A stretch of DNA of 38,446 nucleotides from Collinsella sp. (GTDB taxonomy: Bacteria > Actinomycetota > Coriobacteriia > Coriobacteriales > Coriobacteriaceae): NCBI GenBank assembly GCA_019419555.1, contig DXZR01000005.1:55370-93815 (forward strand), written 5' to 3'. Positions 1-7,016 of this stretch are shown here, piece by piece. The number at the start of each line of letters is the position of its first letter. Positions within the stretch are counted from its first letter, which is position 1. Both the position numbers and the translations under genes were made by a program. The notes below the pieces were generated by a model. The model made no database searches and was not told the origin of the DNA. It was given only the letters and a program-made list of their open reading frames with translations.

Positions 1-55
1 AAAGGACCCCTTTGCAGAGGTCCTAGTCAATTCAAGGTGGCGGGGAAGGGAATCG
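1..55 (-). repeat. Duplicated tRNA-Phe 3' end plus terminator (copy A)
   Basis: These 55 bases are identical to 187-241. On the minus strand they contain the last part of a tRNA-Phe gene, from C56 in the T-loop through the acceptor 3' strand, followed by the tRNA's terminator hairpin (AGGACC/GGTCCT). The match stops exactly after base 55/241. The repeat may extend left of the window. A second partial tRNA end of this kind is what site-specific integration at a tRNA gene leaves behind; no integrase is visible here. Confidence 0.85.
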
Positions 56-186
56 CGTCCGCGCGCTGCGCGGACGGACCGCTGCGGCGCTTACGCGCCT
101 TGCGAGCTACGCTGGCAAACGCTTACGCGTTTCCTCAGCTCCGCGCCCTCACGGGGTTCGATTCCGTGCGAGGTCTACATAAAAGA
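56..186. repeat. Hairpin-rich 131-bp insert between the two tRNA-Phe ends
   Basis: Four perfect hairpins lie in series. They are CGTCCGCGC/GCGCGGACG (56-64 with 68-76), GGCGC/GCGCC (86-90 with 95-99), AAACGC/GCGTTT (117-122 with 127-132) and CACGG/CCGTG (150-154 with 164-168). The second and third share the core CGCTTACGCG with a TTAC loop. The fourth closes a GGTTCGATT loop that resembles a tRNA T-arm on the plus strand, but I could not fold a complete tRNA around it. I see no protein-coding potential. It may be a structured repeat or the scar of a lost element. Confidence 0.6.
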
Positions 187-210
187 AAAGGACCCCTTTG
201 CAGAGGTCCT
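182..210 (-). terminator. Terminator of tRNA-Phe
   Basis: On the minus strand the stem AGGACC/GGTCCT (189-194 with 205-210) is followed by TTTTCTTTT, just downstream of the tRNA. The same hairpin occurs in the duplicated copy at 3-24. Confidence 0.75.
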
Positions 211-223
211 AGTCAATTCAAGG

Positions 224-296
<73 letters not shown>

Positions 297-328
297 ATTT
301 GAGGTGTGCCTTGTTTCAAGGCTTGATT

Positions 329-356
329 AGTATAACCAAGGACGCGTTCCGGTCAA
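329..356 (-). promoter_or_regulatory. Promoter of tRNA-Phe
   Basis: On the minus strand TTGACC (351-356) and TATACT (329-334) are 16 bases apart, about 30 bases upstream of the tRNA 5' end. Both hexamers are close to the sigma-70 consensus. Confidence 0.75.
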
Positions 357-419
357 CCGAGAATTTTAAAAAAGTTTTTGAGCACAGCCTCGGTTCTTTA
401 AATCGGCACGTCAGAGGCA

Positions 420-707
420 TCAGCCGGCAGCAAGAAGTTTTTCGCTCAGAGCCGCACGGGCAAACTCACTTGGCGTCATCCCCTCGGCAGCCGCCCGTCG
501 ACGAATGGCCTCCTTCATTCCCAGAGGAATCTTGACTGACAGCGTTGCCGTCCCCTCACCTGAGAGTGGGGGCCGTCCATGCACGATCCCACCAACGGTG
601 TGTTCGCCATCCGGAAACTCTCCGCGCTCGTACGACTCGCACCACGCGTCAATCATTTCATCCGTTACAACCTGACCATTAGCGGCCGTATACGTCTTGC
701 CCATCAT
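420..707 (-). CDS. Ribbon-helix-helix (BrnA/CopG-like) antitoxin
   Basis: A 95-residue protein that probably neutralises the toxin encoded just upstream and represses the shared promoter. Residues 1-45 are acidic and variable. The segment from about residue 54 (TATLSVKIP) reads as a short beta strand, then two helices (LGMKEAIRRRAAAEG, SEFARAALSEKLL), the pattern of ribbon-helix-helix DNA-binding proteins. The start overlaps the toxin stop by four bases (ATGA), and AAAGGGG precedes it; a second ATG follows immediately, so the true start could be 704. The toxin-first order is that of BrnTA pairs. The family name is inferred; the operon arrangement and RHH pattern are what is seen. Confidence 0.75.
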   Translation of the reverse strand: MMGKTYTAANGQVVTDEMIDAWCESYERGEFPDGEHTVGGIVHGRPPLSGEGTATLSVKIPLGMKEAIRRRAAAEGMTPSEFARAALSEKLLAAG

Positions 708-970
708 CGACCCCTTTGCCGAGCCCGTTCAATCTCCTGCCAAAATTTCTTCTGGACTGGAGACAAGGCATGAATGATAAGCCACCCACGGAGAAGCTCG
801 ACCGCGACAAGCTCCACGCTTCGTCCGTCTGGGAGCCATCCAATCGCAAGCCATCTCGGCGGCTCGTCCTTCGACTCGCGACGAATGCACTCAGTAACCG
901 CAAGCCAAGCGCTAAGCACCTGCTGTTCTGTCAGGTGCTTTTTAGCGTTGGGATGGATCTCAACATCCAT
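704..970 (-). CDS. BrnT/RelE-like toxin of a type II toxin-antitoxin pair
   Basis: An 88-residue basic protein. It starts MDVEIHPNAKKHL and carries a central SVELVAVELLRGWLIIHAL strand segment, with a final basic helix (KKFWQEIERARQRGR). This layout (N-terminal H/K-rich start, paired strands ending in IIHAL/HAM, then a K/R-rich tail) resembles small BrnT-like or DUF4258-like toxins, which are usually ribonucleases that block translation. I chose the ATG at 970 because TGGAGGAGAAG lies directly upstream; the frame is open further but lacks a better site. The gene is co-transcribed with the antitoxin (4-base overlap) and lies 58 bases after the Tad operon's last gene, with a palindrome between. 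The exact toxin family is uncertain. Confidence 0.65.
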   Translation of the reverse strand: MDVEIHPNAKKHLTEQQVLSAWLAVTECIRRESKDEPPRWLAIGWLPDGRSVELVAVELLRGWLIIHALSPVQKKFWQEIERARQRGR

Positions 971-995
971 GCATCTTCTCCTCCATCTTACCCAA

Positions 996-1010
996 TTTCG
1001 TATGACGAAA
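996..1010. promoter_or_regulatory. Palindrome upstream of the toxin-antitoxin operon
   Basis: TTTCGT-N3-ACGAAA is a perfect inverted repeat centred at 1003, 26 bases before the toxin start. On the minus strand TTGGCG with a 17-base spacer leads to TACGAA, which falls inside the palindrome. This is the arrangement expected for an autoregulated toxin-antitoxin promoter, but the -10 match is weak. Confidence 0.45.
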
Positions 1011-1028
1011 GTCCGCTGTCGCCAATTC

Positions 1029-1388
1029 TTAAGCCGGCACGCGTTGGAGAGCAGGGGTCGAAACAATGATTGAAGGACGCTCTAGTACGGCCCAGGCGCC
1101 GGGGCAGGAGCACATACGCCAGGGACGTACGTTTTCGTAGCATACGAGGACATAGCCACGTGCATCGATAAAGGCGATATCGATGGGATAGGCCATAAAA
1201 CACGTATGGACCGAAGAGCAGCGTGGAAATGCCATGACGAGCGGCAGACCGTTGGCGGCAACCGGACACCGTCCCAGCATGCCGCGCAGGCGCACGGCAA
1301 ACGACTCCGCCACCGCAAACTCGGCCGGCGTCCAGCCCAGCCTATTGAGTGCCCGCGCGTAGGCGATGTAGGACGAGACCGCGGTCAC
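1029..1388 (-). CDS. DUF192 family protein, last gene of the Tad cluster
   Basis: A 119-residue protein with the DUF192 pattern. FAVRLRGMLGR starts the domain, followed by PLVMAFPRCSSVHTCFMAYPID (hydrophobic strand then the usual F/WM....ID turn) and FIDARGYVLVCYENV. DUF192 proteins are small beta-rich proteins of unknown biochemical role, and they often sit at the end of Tad or competence loci. I chose the GTG at 1388 because it overlaps the stop of the upstream tadE-like gene by four bases (GTGA) and GGGGGTGG precedes it; an ATG at 1409 is the alternative. It lacks a clear signal peptide, unlike many DUF192 members. Confidence 0.75.
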   Translation of the reverse strand: MTAVSSYIAYARALNRLGWTPAEFAVAESFAVRLRGMLGRCPVAANGLPLVMAFPRCSSVHTCFMAYPIDIAFIDARGYVLVCYENVRPWRMCSCPGAWAVLERPSIIVSTPALQRVPA

Positions 1389-1861
1389 ATGACCACCCCC
1401 GGACGCCATGGATCGACCGTCACCGCGCGCTCGTGCGACAACGTTGTCGGCGCCCCCAGCGGAACGCCAGCGATGCTGAGAGAAGTCGGCCACGGCTCAT
1501 AGTGCATGGTGCAGGTGTAGGTCCTAAACGTACCGGATAGGGAGAGCAGGCCACCATCCGATGCCTCCGCGCCTTGCTCGCTCGACACTTCGATCTGCAA
1601 GTCATAGCCTTCCATGGCATTCAGAATTTGAGTCCGGACCGTCGCCGAGGCATCGACAGAGCTTTCGTCGCCCTCCCCGCTCGGCGCCACGGCGTGCGCC
1701 AACACGATGTCGGGCACCACGCGGTCGAAGCGCGCGACAGCGCTGGCATAGATCATGACGTTGTATACGATGAGTGCCAGCACCAGCAAAACGGGCGTAA
1801 CCACTGCTATCTCCACCGTCGCTTGGGCGCGCTCCTCGCGCAGACGCATGCGGATACTCAT
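1385..1861 (-). CDS. TadE-like pseudopilin (third TadE-type gene)
   Basis: A 158-residue protein with a short basic start (MSIRMRLREERAQ), then TVEIAVVTPVLLVLALIVYNVMIY, a single membrane helix beginning at the TVE motif of TadE-type pseudopilins. The rest (about residues 40-158) is probably extracytoplasmic and carries one CTC pair. TadE proteins are processed by the Tad prepilin peptidase and are minor pilus or assembly components. The ATG at 1861 overlaps the stop of the tadG-like gene by one base (TAATG), with GGTGGG upstream. The frame is open further upstream, but that part lies inside the previous gene. It belongs to the Tad operon. Confidence 0.8.
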   Translation of the reverse strand: MSIRMRLREERAQATVEIAVVTPVLLVLALIVYNVMIYASAVARFDRVVPDIVLAHAVAPSGEGDESSVDASATVRTQILNAMEGYDLQIEVSSEQGAEASDGGLLSLSGTFRTYTCTMHYEPWPTSLSIAGVPLGAPTTLSHERAVTVDPWRPGVVM

Positions 1862-4014
1862 TACGACCCACCGCCCAGAGCGCCAACCAGCGTGGCGACA
1901 TCGACGGTGAGCGGGATGGAGCCGCCGCCGGGCAGAGGAATCTCCGCAAGCGTGAACACCGTACCGCTGATGGTGCGTTCGACTTGATATTCCAACGCCT
2001 CGCAAAGCGCCTTGGGATCGGTCACGCCCAACGGAATACTTCGCAGTTTGTCTTGCGCTTGAGAGAGACCAGCAATGTCAGACCCCGGGCTCTTAATGAC
2101 GTTGGCGGAATCAGTCAGCACCGGCTTTCGCAGGCGCAAGTCGCACGGTTCCAAACCCAGCGCCGCCACGGACGCCGAAACGGTATCGCCGAGCCACGAT
2201 GCGATGGAGCCCAACGCGCCGCTGCCCCCTCCTAGGCCTTTAATCATCTCGTCCATAAGTTCGTCGGCCGAACCTTGGATGTCTCCGTATCCCACAAGCA
2301 GCCGTCCCCAGACATCCATGACGCCATCGAGTACGCCGGCAACGCCACCCGAGCGTTCCTTCAATGTCGAGAAAAATCGCGAAAGCACGTTGTTTTGCGC
2401 CGTCGCCTCATCGGGCGCCAGCACCGCGGCAGAGATGGCACCGCGATCGCCAAGCCTGACTGCCGTGTTAAACGAAGAGTTGAGCTCATCGGGGCTCGAG
2501 ATGGCACCCGAAACCGCAAAGGCAACCACGCCGTTGCGACCGGGCGGAGCGATACGCGGACGCTCGCCCGAAAGCGCTTTAATGGCCTGGTCAAACGCAT
2601 TGCTCGCACGGTCGGCCTCATCCTCGGTCTGACGCATGAGCTCAAGCTCTTTGTTCCGACATTTGACGTATTCCTCCAAGGCCTTTTTGAACTCGTCGAA
2701 GTGATATTCGAAGCCGTTTTCGATAGAGGTTGAAGGCGCCGCAACAGCACCAAGCGACAAAACGCCAAAATGGCATTTGCTGCATTTATCCTGTCCATCG
2801 TAATCGGCAACCGAAGCAAATCCGCTCGGCGTCCCTTTCTTATAGTTAGGGCAGGTCGTCCCGTAATGCAGATACGCCTTGTCATCGTTCACGCTAGTCG
2901 GCCACACCGCATCGGTATAGAGTTCCGTCGCCCGAACCTCATCAGAGTTGCGCGGCAGCAGCGGAATATAGGAGGAAACCCTGTCTCCGTTCTCGGTTAT
3001 ATGCGCCCGATCGACCTCCGCGCTCGCATAGGTATAAAACGCCTTACGCGCCGCAGACTCTGCCTTCATCTCGACACTCGAGCCGTGGGGCTTCTCATTT
3101 GTCAGACGCCAATGGTAGTAGTCCTTCGCGCGATCAAGGGCAACTTGGGGCTCCCACGTAACGCTCGATGAGTAATGCGGATTTTGAACACCGGAGAGAT
3201 CCGTTAGGCTTTTCGCACGCTCCCACATGCAAGAACAGCTGCCGACCGAGCCCTTGTCAGACCCACCACAATCCGCCAGCCAAGCACGCTCTTTAGCCTT
3301 CGCCGTGTCCTCAGAAGCCTTCCGCAGCTCCTCGGCCGCACCCTCTAAATCATCTGATGTGTCTTTAATGGTATCGGTCGAGATCTCTGATCCTTTGAGC
3401 GCAGCGAAGTCAGACTCGGATGTCCTGGGCACGGCAAGCGCCGTACCGGTATAGGTCACACTATCGGTATCCTGCGCCGACACCGTCTGCGTGGCACGCG
3501 CGGCGATCAGATACGGCAGAGCCGTCTCGATTTTCTGTAAGCCTTCCGATGCGCTTTTGGCAAACTTGTTGCGCGTTTTAATGATCTCAATCCCGGTGTC
3601 GACCATATTGCCGGCAACCGGCTCGGCACCCGGGATGAGGATGGCGACCAGGCCCGTCCCGATCGTGGCAAACCCCGCCAGCCCCAGACTCAAGATGCTC
3701 GCATCAACCACCGTGGCAGCCGTGTGATAGGACGACACTACGTTGGCACCCGCCAGCGCGCCACTATCAGCCGCCACCTGAGTATCCCCGGCACGCGACA
3801 TGCTCCATATCGCCGCGGTCGACGAAAACAACAATGTGAGCACCACTAGGATGACCACGGCAGAAGAAAGCGTGGTATAGGCGCCATCTTCGATAAACAG
3901 ATCGACACCGGCTCGACCCATAAAGCCGCCTCGCTTGCGATGGCAGCTCGGACGGTGCGTCAAAACGCGTCTAGACCAGAAACGCTTAATCCCATGCAGC
4001 AATCCACGAATCAT
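1861..4014 (-). CDS. tadG: Large TadG-like Tad-locus membrane protein
   Basis: A 717-residue protein with a basic N-terminus, one membrane helix (about 47-70, TTLSSAVVILVVLTLLFSS), and then GDTQVAADSGALAGAN at 77-91, the conserved start of TadG/TadE-type proteins. A second hydrophobic stretch lies at 107-130. The remainder is a big, probably external region with a charged coiled-coil-like stretch at 200-245. A Cys/His group is H383, C388, C411, C414 (CSKC), and a second is C249, C260, C262. The IENGFEYHF motif near 431-439 follows the CxxC. The ATG at 4014 is chosen because GGAGGGAG lies before it; it overlaps the upstream tadE by 29 bases. TadG helps anchor the pilus machinery to the envelope, but the family is variable and the Cys-rich domain's role is unknown. 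Confidence 0.75.
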   Translation of the reverse strand: MIRGLLHGIKRFWSRRVLTHRPSCHRKRGGFMGRAGVDLFIEDGAYTTLSSAVVILVVLTLLFSSTAAIWSMSRAGDTQVAADSGALAGANVVSSYHTAATVVDASILSLGLAGFATIGTGLVAILIPGAEPVAGNMVDTGIEIIKTRNKFAKSASEGLQKIETALPYLIAARATQTVSAQDTDSVTYTGTALAVPRTSESDFAALKGSEISTDTIKDTSDDLEGAAEELRKASEDTAKAKERAWLADCGGSDKGSVGSCSCMWERAKSLTDLSGVQNPHYSSSVTWEPQVALDRAKDYYHWRLTNEKPHGSSVEMKAESAARKAFYTYASAEVDRAHITENGDRVSSYIPLLPRNSDEVRATELYTDAVWPTSVNDDKAYLHYGTTCPNYKKGTPSGFASVADYDGQDKCSKCHFGVLSLGAVAAPSTSIENGFEYHFDEFKKALEEYVKCRNKELELMRQTEDEADRASNAFDQAIKALSGERPRIAPPGRNGVVAFAVSGAISSPDELNSSFNTAVRLGDRGAISAAVLAPDEATAQNNVLSRFFSTLKERSGGVAGVLDGVMDVWGRLLVGYGDIQGSADELMDEMIKGLGGGSGALGSIASWLGDTVSASVAALGLEPCDLRLRKPVLTDSANVIKSPGSDIAGLSQAQDKLRSIPLGVTDPKALCEALEYQVERTISGTVFTLAEIPLPGGGSIPLTVDVATLVGALGGGS

Positions 4015-4525
4015 AATCTCCCTCCAGCCATTCGGGACGCGATTGATACGAGACATCGACCTTGAGCTCAACGTAGCCGCCCTCGGCGGTACCACCCATA
4101 GCCTGCGCAAACGCACCGATCACAGGCAACGGCTTGACCTCGCCGGAAACAGACACGGACGAAACGCCGCCGGCACCGGCCCGCCCCAACTCGATATTCC
4201 ACGACAGCGGCCCGCCGGCATGAAAAATCGAGACGTTGGGCACCGCGGCAAGTCTGCGGCGAGTGAACTCCTTAAGGTCATCGTCGTCCTCCACCGTCGT
4301 CGTGGTCATAAGCCGCGCGGTCTCGGCGGCGGCAGACTCCATGACCGCGCGCGTATAGAGCAGGCACACCGGTTGCAGCGCGAGAAGGATGAGTGTCAGA
4401 AACGTCGGCAGCAAAAAAGCGGCCTCGACCGTAGACTGCGCCCGGTCCTCGCGCGCGGCATCAATACAACGCGATGTCCTTAGCGGCCGCAGCGGCGTCG
4501 ATAACCGACGTCGAGGCAACGCCAT
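3986..4525 (-). CDS. tadE: TadE-like pseudopilin
   Basis: The core is DAAREDRAQSTVEAAFLLP followed by TFLTLILLALQPVCLLYT, a TadE-type N-terminus with a single membrane helix. An outer domain of about 120 residues follows. It contains AAETARLMTT, typical of TadE, where this helix continues out of the membrane. TadE pseudopilins are processed by a prepilin peptidase and act in pilus assembly. The start is uncertain: the ATG at 4525 gives 179 residues but has a poor ribosome site and overlaps the previous gene by 65 bases. An ATT at 4465, placed after TAAGGA and overlapping the previous stop, would give a 159-residue protein that begins just before the pilin motif. Confidence 0.75.
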   Translation of the reverse strand: MALPRRRLSTPLRPLRTSRCIDAAREDRAQSTVEAAFLLPTFLTLILLALQPVCLLYTRAVMESAAAETARLMTTTTVEDDDDLKEFTRRRLAAVPNVSIFHAGGPLSWNIELGRAGAGGVSSVSVSGEVKPLPVIGAFAQAMGGTAEGGYVELKVDVSYQSRPEWLEGDYDSWIAAWD

Positions 4526-4679
4526 GAGATGCCGCCCGCTCAACCAGCGCCGCCAAGCGCCCATCGGTGCCGGCACGCCAAAGTCCCGCGATCGCCAGCA
4601 CGATCGATAACAGCGCCACCGTGACGATGGCGTATTCGACCGTCGCCTGGGCAGATTCCTCACGCAGGACATCATGCAT
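4461..4679 (-). CDS. Very short TadE/Flp-like pilin
   Basis: A 72-residue protein: MHDVLREESAQ, then ATVEYAIVTVALLSIVLAIAG (membrane helix), then a short soluble tail. The segment REESAQATVEYA nearly matches the pilin motif of the other three pilin-like genes here, so it should be processed by the same peptidase. It is too short for a normal TadE (usually 130-200 residues) and resembles Flp or TadF-type minor pilins. AAAGGAGGG lies before the ATG, and the start is one base after the stop of the upstream gene. It could be a second pilin subunit or a minor pilin. Confidence 0.75.
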   Translation of the reverse strand: MHDVLREESAQATVEYAIVTVALLSIVLAIAGLWRAGTDGRLAALVERAASHGVASTSVIDAAAAAKDIALY

Positions 4680-4680
4680 T

Positions 4681-5244
4681 TCACGATCCCTCCTTTGAGT
4701 CCGTTGCCTGCGGGCTCAGGCGCACGGCGCGCAGACGACACGAAGCATCGCCAGCATCCGCGGCAATTGTCACCATATCGACCCAGCCGCGTCCGTCGCG
4801 CACGATGGCGCCCCACACGTTTCCCTTGATGTCGAGATAGCCGCTCAGAGCAAGTTGCGCCGTGGGTACCTCGCGATAGGCACGCAGCATATCCGCCGCC
4901 GCTTCGGTCATCGGTCGGTCCTCGGACCATGCAAGCCGGACCGCAATCGCGTTGCCCTCAGGCGAATCCGTCGCAGTGCCAGACCGCTTGTCGAGCGTCC
5001 GCAGAAAGGTTTGCGCCGTGACAGCGACATCCGAATCGTCCGCATCTCGCATCTCATCTTTTTGAGACGCCACCGCCGAATCTGAGCCCAAATCGGAGGC
5101 GGTCCCAGGACGCTGCTGCCGCGCGGCGTTAAGCCCCCAAAGCACCGCCGCTATCGCCACGGTCAGGCAAGCAAACACCAGCAGCACCCCGATGGGGCGC
5201 TCGCCCTCTACAGGCTGTTGATGCCCTCGCTGATCGCATCCCAT
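4681..5244 (-). CDS. Tad-operon membrane protein of unknown function
   Basis: I do not recognise a family. The 187-residue product has one membrane helix near the start (about 18-42, IGVLLVFACLTVAIAAVLWGL), a low-complexity acidic linker (about 45-75), and a soluble C-terminal domain, probably outside the cell. Its position between flp and the short pilin gene, with a 37-base overlap with flp, points to a role in pilus assembly. The ATG at 5244 lacks a strong ribosome site; a GTG at 5187 would still keep the helix. Function is inferred from context only. Confidence 0.6.
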   Translation of the reverse strand: MGCDQRGHQQPVEGERPIGVLLVFACLTVAIAAVLWGLNAARQQRPGTASDLGSDSAVASQKDEMRDADDSDVAVTAQTFLRTLDKRSGTATDSPEGNAIAVRLAWSEDRPMTEAAADMLRAYREVPTAQLALSGYLDIKGNVWGAIVRDGRGWVDMVTIAADAGDASCRLRAVRLSPQATDSKEGS

Positions 5245-5441
5245 AGCTCTTTAACCTTGCCTTTAAATGCAACGATGGCAATAATCGCGATCACCACAAG
5301 TACGCCCACTAAAATGGCGTACTCGGTGGTACCCTGCGCGCTCTCCTCCTGCAACAGCTCCTTGGCATGCTGGCGAGTGTGAATCGCCCGGCAAAAAGCC
5401 CAGCTCCAAGCCTTGTCAGCAACTTCGACCATCGTGTTCAT
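5208..5441 (-). CDS. flp: Flp-type major pilin
   Basis: A 77-residue prepilin. After a 34-residue charged leader comes EESAQGTTEYAILVGVLVVI, a hydrophobic helix, then a short tail KGKVKELWDAISEGINSL. This is the layout of Flp pilins: a leader removed by prepilin peptidase, a conserved Glu-Tyr just after the cleavage region, one long helix, and a short C-terminus. The classic motif is G|xxxxEY; here G is only two residues before EY (G-TTEY), so the cleavage position may be shifted to the preceding Ala/Gln. GGGAGGAA stands before the ATG. It should be the main building block of the pilus. Confidence 0.85.
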   Translation of the reverse strand: MNTMVEVADKAWSWAFCRAIHTRQHAKELLQEESAQGTTEYAILVGVLVVIAIIAIVAFKGKVKELWDAISEGINSL

Positions 5442-5451
5442 GTATTCCTCC

Positions 5452-6093
5452 CTACATCATCCCGCCTGCTCCCAGCAGCGGGCCCAATATGGACAGAAGC
5501 AACGCCGGCAAGATGAGCGTGCCGGTGGGAATCAACAGCTTGACGGGCGCACGCTCGATCTCGCGCTCGACCGCGGCGCGATGAGCCGCACGGATCTCGC
5601 GACTTTGAGCGGCCAGCGTCTCGGCAAGTGGGGCACCCAGGGCGAGCGCCTGCCCCACCGTGATGGCAAAGGTCTCGAGCGCTCGCACGTCCAGGTCGCG
5701 CGCGGCGGCCAACAACTCGTCCTCACGCGTGCCCACGCCCACCTGCCACGCCATGCAGGCGCGCTCAAGGCGAAGAGCCAGCACTGACCGGCGGTTGGCG
5801 CAGAAAATCTCAAGCGCCGCATCAAACGAAAGACCGGCCGAAAGACCCAAGCGCACAACATCGATCATCTCGGACACTTCGCCGAGCGACACTCGCGCCG
5901 GGCCGCCCGCTCCAACCGCGCCCTTCACTCGCGCGGTCAGAGCATCGACCACCGAGCGACCCGCGGCAGCGACCAGCACCGCCTCGCGCTTGCAGGCCCC
6001 TGCGATCTTGCGTGCATCCGCCCGATCAAAACCCGTCGCGACAAATACACTCAGGGCGCACAGGCAAGCCGCAACTGCAACCGAGGCGCTCAT
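5452..6093 (-). CDS. tadC: Tad pilus platform protein TadC
   Basis: A 213-residue type II secretion F-domain protein. An N-terminal membrane segment (VAVAACLCALSVFVAT) is followed by the cytoplasmic F domain with LGLSAGLSFDAALEIF, ALALGAPLAETLAAQSREIR and RAAVEREIERAPVKLLIP. A C-terminal hydrophobic segment (TLILPALLLSILGPLLG) completes it. TadC and TadB form the inner-membrane platform on which TadA acts to assemble the pilus. The ATG overlaps the tadB stop by four bases. It is a little short, missing one N-terminal membrane segment compared with longer homologues. Confidence 0.85.
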   Translation of the reverse strand: MSASVAVAACLCALSVFVATGFDRADARKIAGACKREAVLVAAAGRSVVDALTARVKGAVGAGGPARVSLGEVSEMIDVVRLGLSAGLSFDAALEIFCANRRSVLALRLERACMAWQVGVGTREDELLAAARDLDVRALETFAITVGQALALGAPLAETLAAQSREIRAAHRAAVEREIERAPVKLLIPTGTLILPALLLSILGPLLGAGGMM

Positions 6094-7016
6094 AGCTCCA
6101 CCCGCATAATGCGCCGGATAACCACCAGGGCAACGGCGTTGAGGGCAAGACCCAGCACCACAGCGCCCGCGCCGGCAGGCGTCGCAAGACCGCGACGAAA
6201 ATCTGCCGAAAGCAGCGCCAACACCGCGCACATGCCCGCCGGCATCGCCGCGACCATATGCGCAGACATGCGAGCCTGCGACGTCTTAACATCCAGGCGG
6301 CGCTTGAGCTCAATGCGCTCCCCCACCATGCTCGACGCCTCGGACAGTAAGTCGGCAAGCGGAGCGCCGGTGCGCTGAGACACCTTAAGCGCCAAGGTCA
6401 CAAGCGAAAGACCGGGGGCGTCGATACGTACGAGCAAGTCATCGAGCGCGTCGGTCGCCGAGATGCCGCAATCGATCGCCGCCGCCACCCGCAAAAACTC
6501 GGTATGCACTGGCTCTTGCGCATGAGCGCCCACAAAGCGCATGCCCTGGGCCAGCGAATGTCCCGAGGCAAGCGACATGGAAAGTGCGGTAAACGCCTCG
6601 GGCATCGCCTCTTCTGCATCGTGTTGCTCGCGCCGGCTCTCAAAGCCATCCCGGGCGGCACCAACGGCAAACGGAGCAACAAGTCCCAAGGCAAATCCGA
6701 GGGGCGATAACGACACCATCGTTAGTAAAACGCAGCAGACACCGCTCGATAGCAGCAGAAACGCCAAACGTCCCGAAGCATCTTCGATCACGAGGCCAAG
6801 GCGATGCGCCGGAGCCAGCGATGCCCACGAACGGGCGATCTTTTTCAGCAGATCGTTTTCCACCAGCTCACGCGGCAGCTTCTCTGCCACCGTCTCGAGC
6901 GCCTGACGTGCCAGCTCCGCCGGCGGTACCTGCGGCACACGAGGTTCCGCCCCGCACGCCGTCGCGACAGAAAGCCCTGCCAAGCCCCCTACGACGAGGG
7001 GCACAGTGATCTCCAT
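6090..7016 (-). CDS. tadB: Tad pilus platform protein TadB
   Basis: A 308-residue type II secretion F-domain protein. Two hydrophobic segments lie at about 84-120, then the F domain (MPEAFTALSMSLASGHSLAQGMRFV, TGAPLADLLSEAS, RIELKRRLDVKTSQARMSA), and two C-terminal hydrophobic segments. This is the usual TadB order. It partners TadC in the membrane platform. GAGGAGG precedes the ATG at 7016, which lies inside the end of tadA (28-base overlap), suggesting translational coupling. Confidence 0.88.
   Translation of the reverse strand: MEITVPLVVGGLAGLSVATACGAEPRVPQVPPAELARQALETVAEKLPRELVENDLLKKIARSWASLAPAHRLGLVIEDASGRLAFLLLSSGVCCVLLTMVSLSPLGFALGLVAPFAVGAARDGFESRREQHDAEEAMPEAFTALSMSLASGHSLAQGMRFVGAHAQEPVHTEFLRVAAAIDCGISATDALDDLLVRIDAPGLSLVTLALKVSQRTGAPLADLLSEASSMVGERIELKRRLDVKTSQARMSAHMVAAMPAGMCAVLALLSADFRRGLATPAGAGAVVLGLALNAVALVVIRRIMRVEL

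Noticed and set aside
56..186. A second complete tRNA in the insert, based on the GGTTCGATT hairpin
   Set aside because: No matching acceptor, D or anticodon arms could be assembled around the T-arm-like hairpin.
1861..4014. CSKCH in the TadG-like protein as a cytochrome c heme motif
   Set aside because: CxxCH fits formally, but nearby H383 and C388 and the family context suggest a structural metal or disulfide site. No cytochrome maturation genes are seen.
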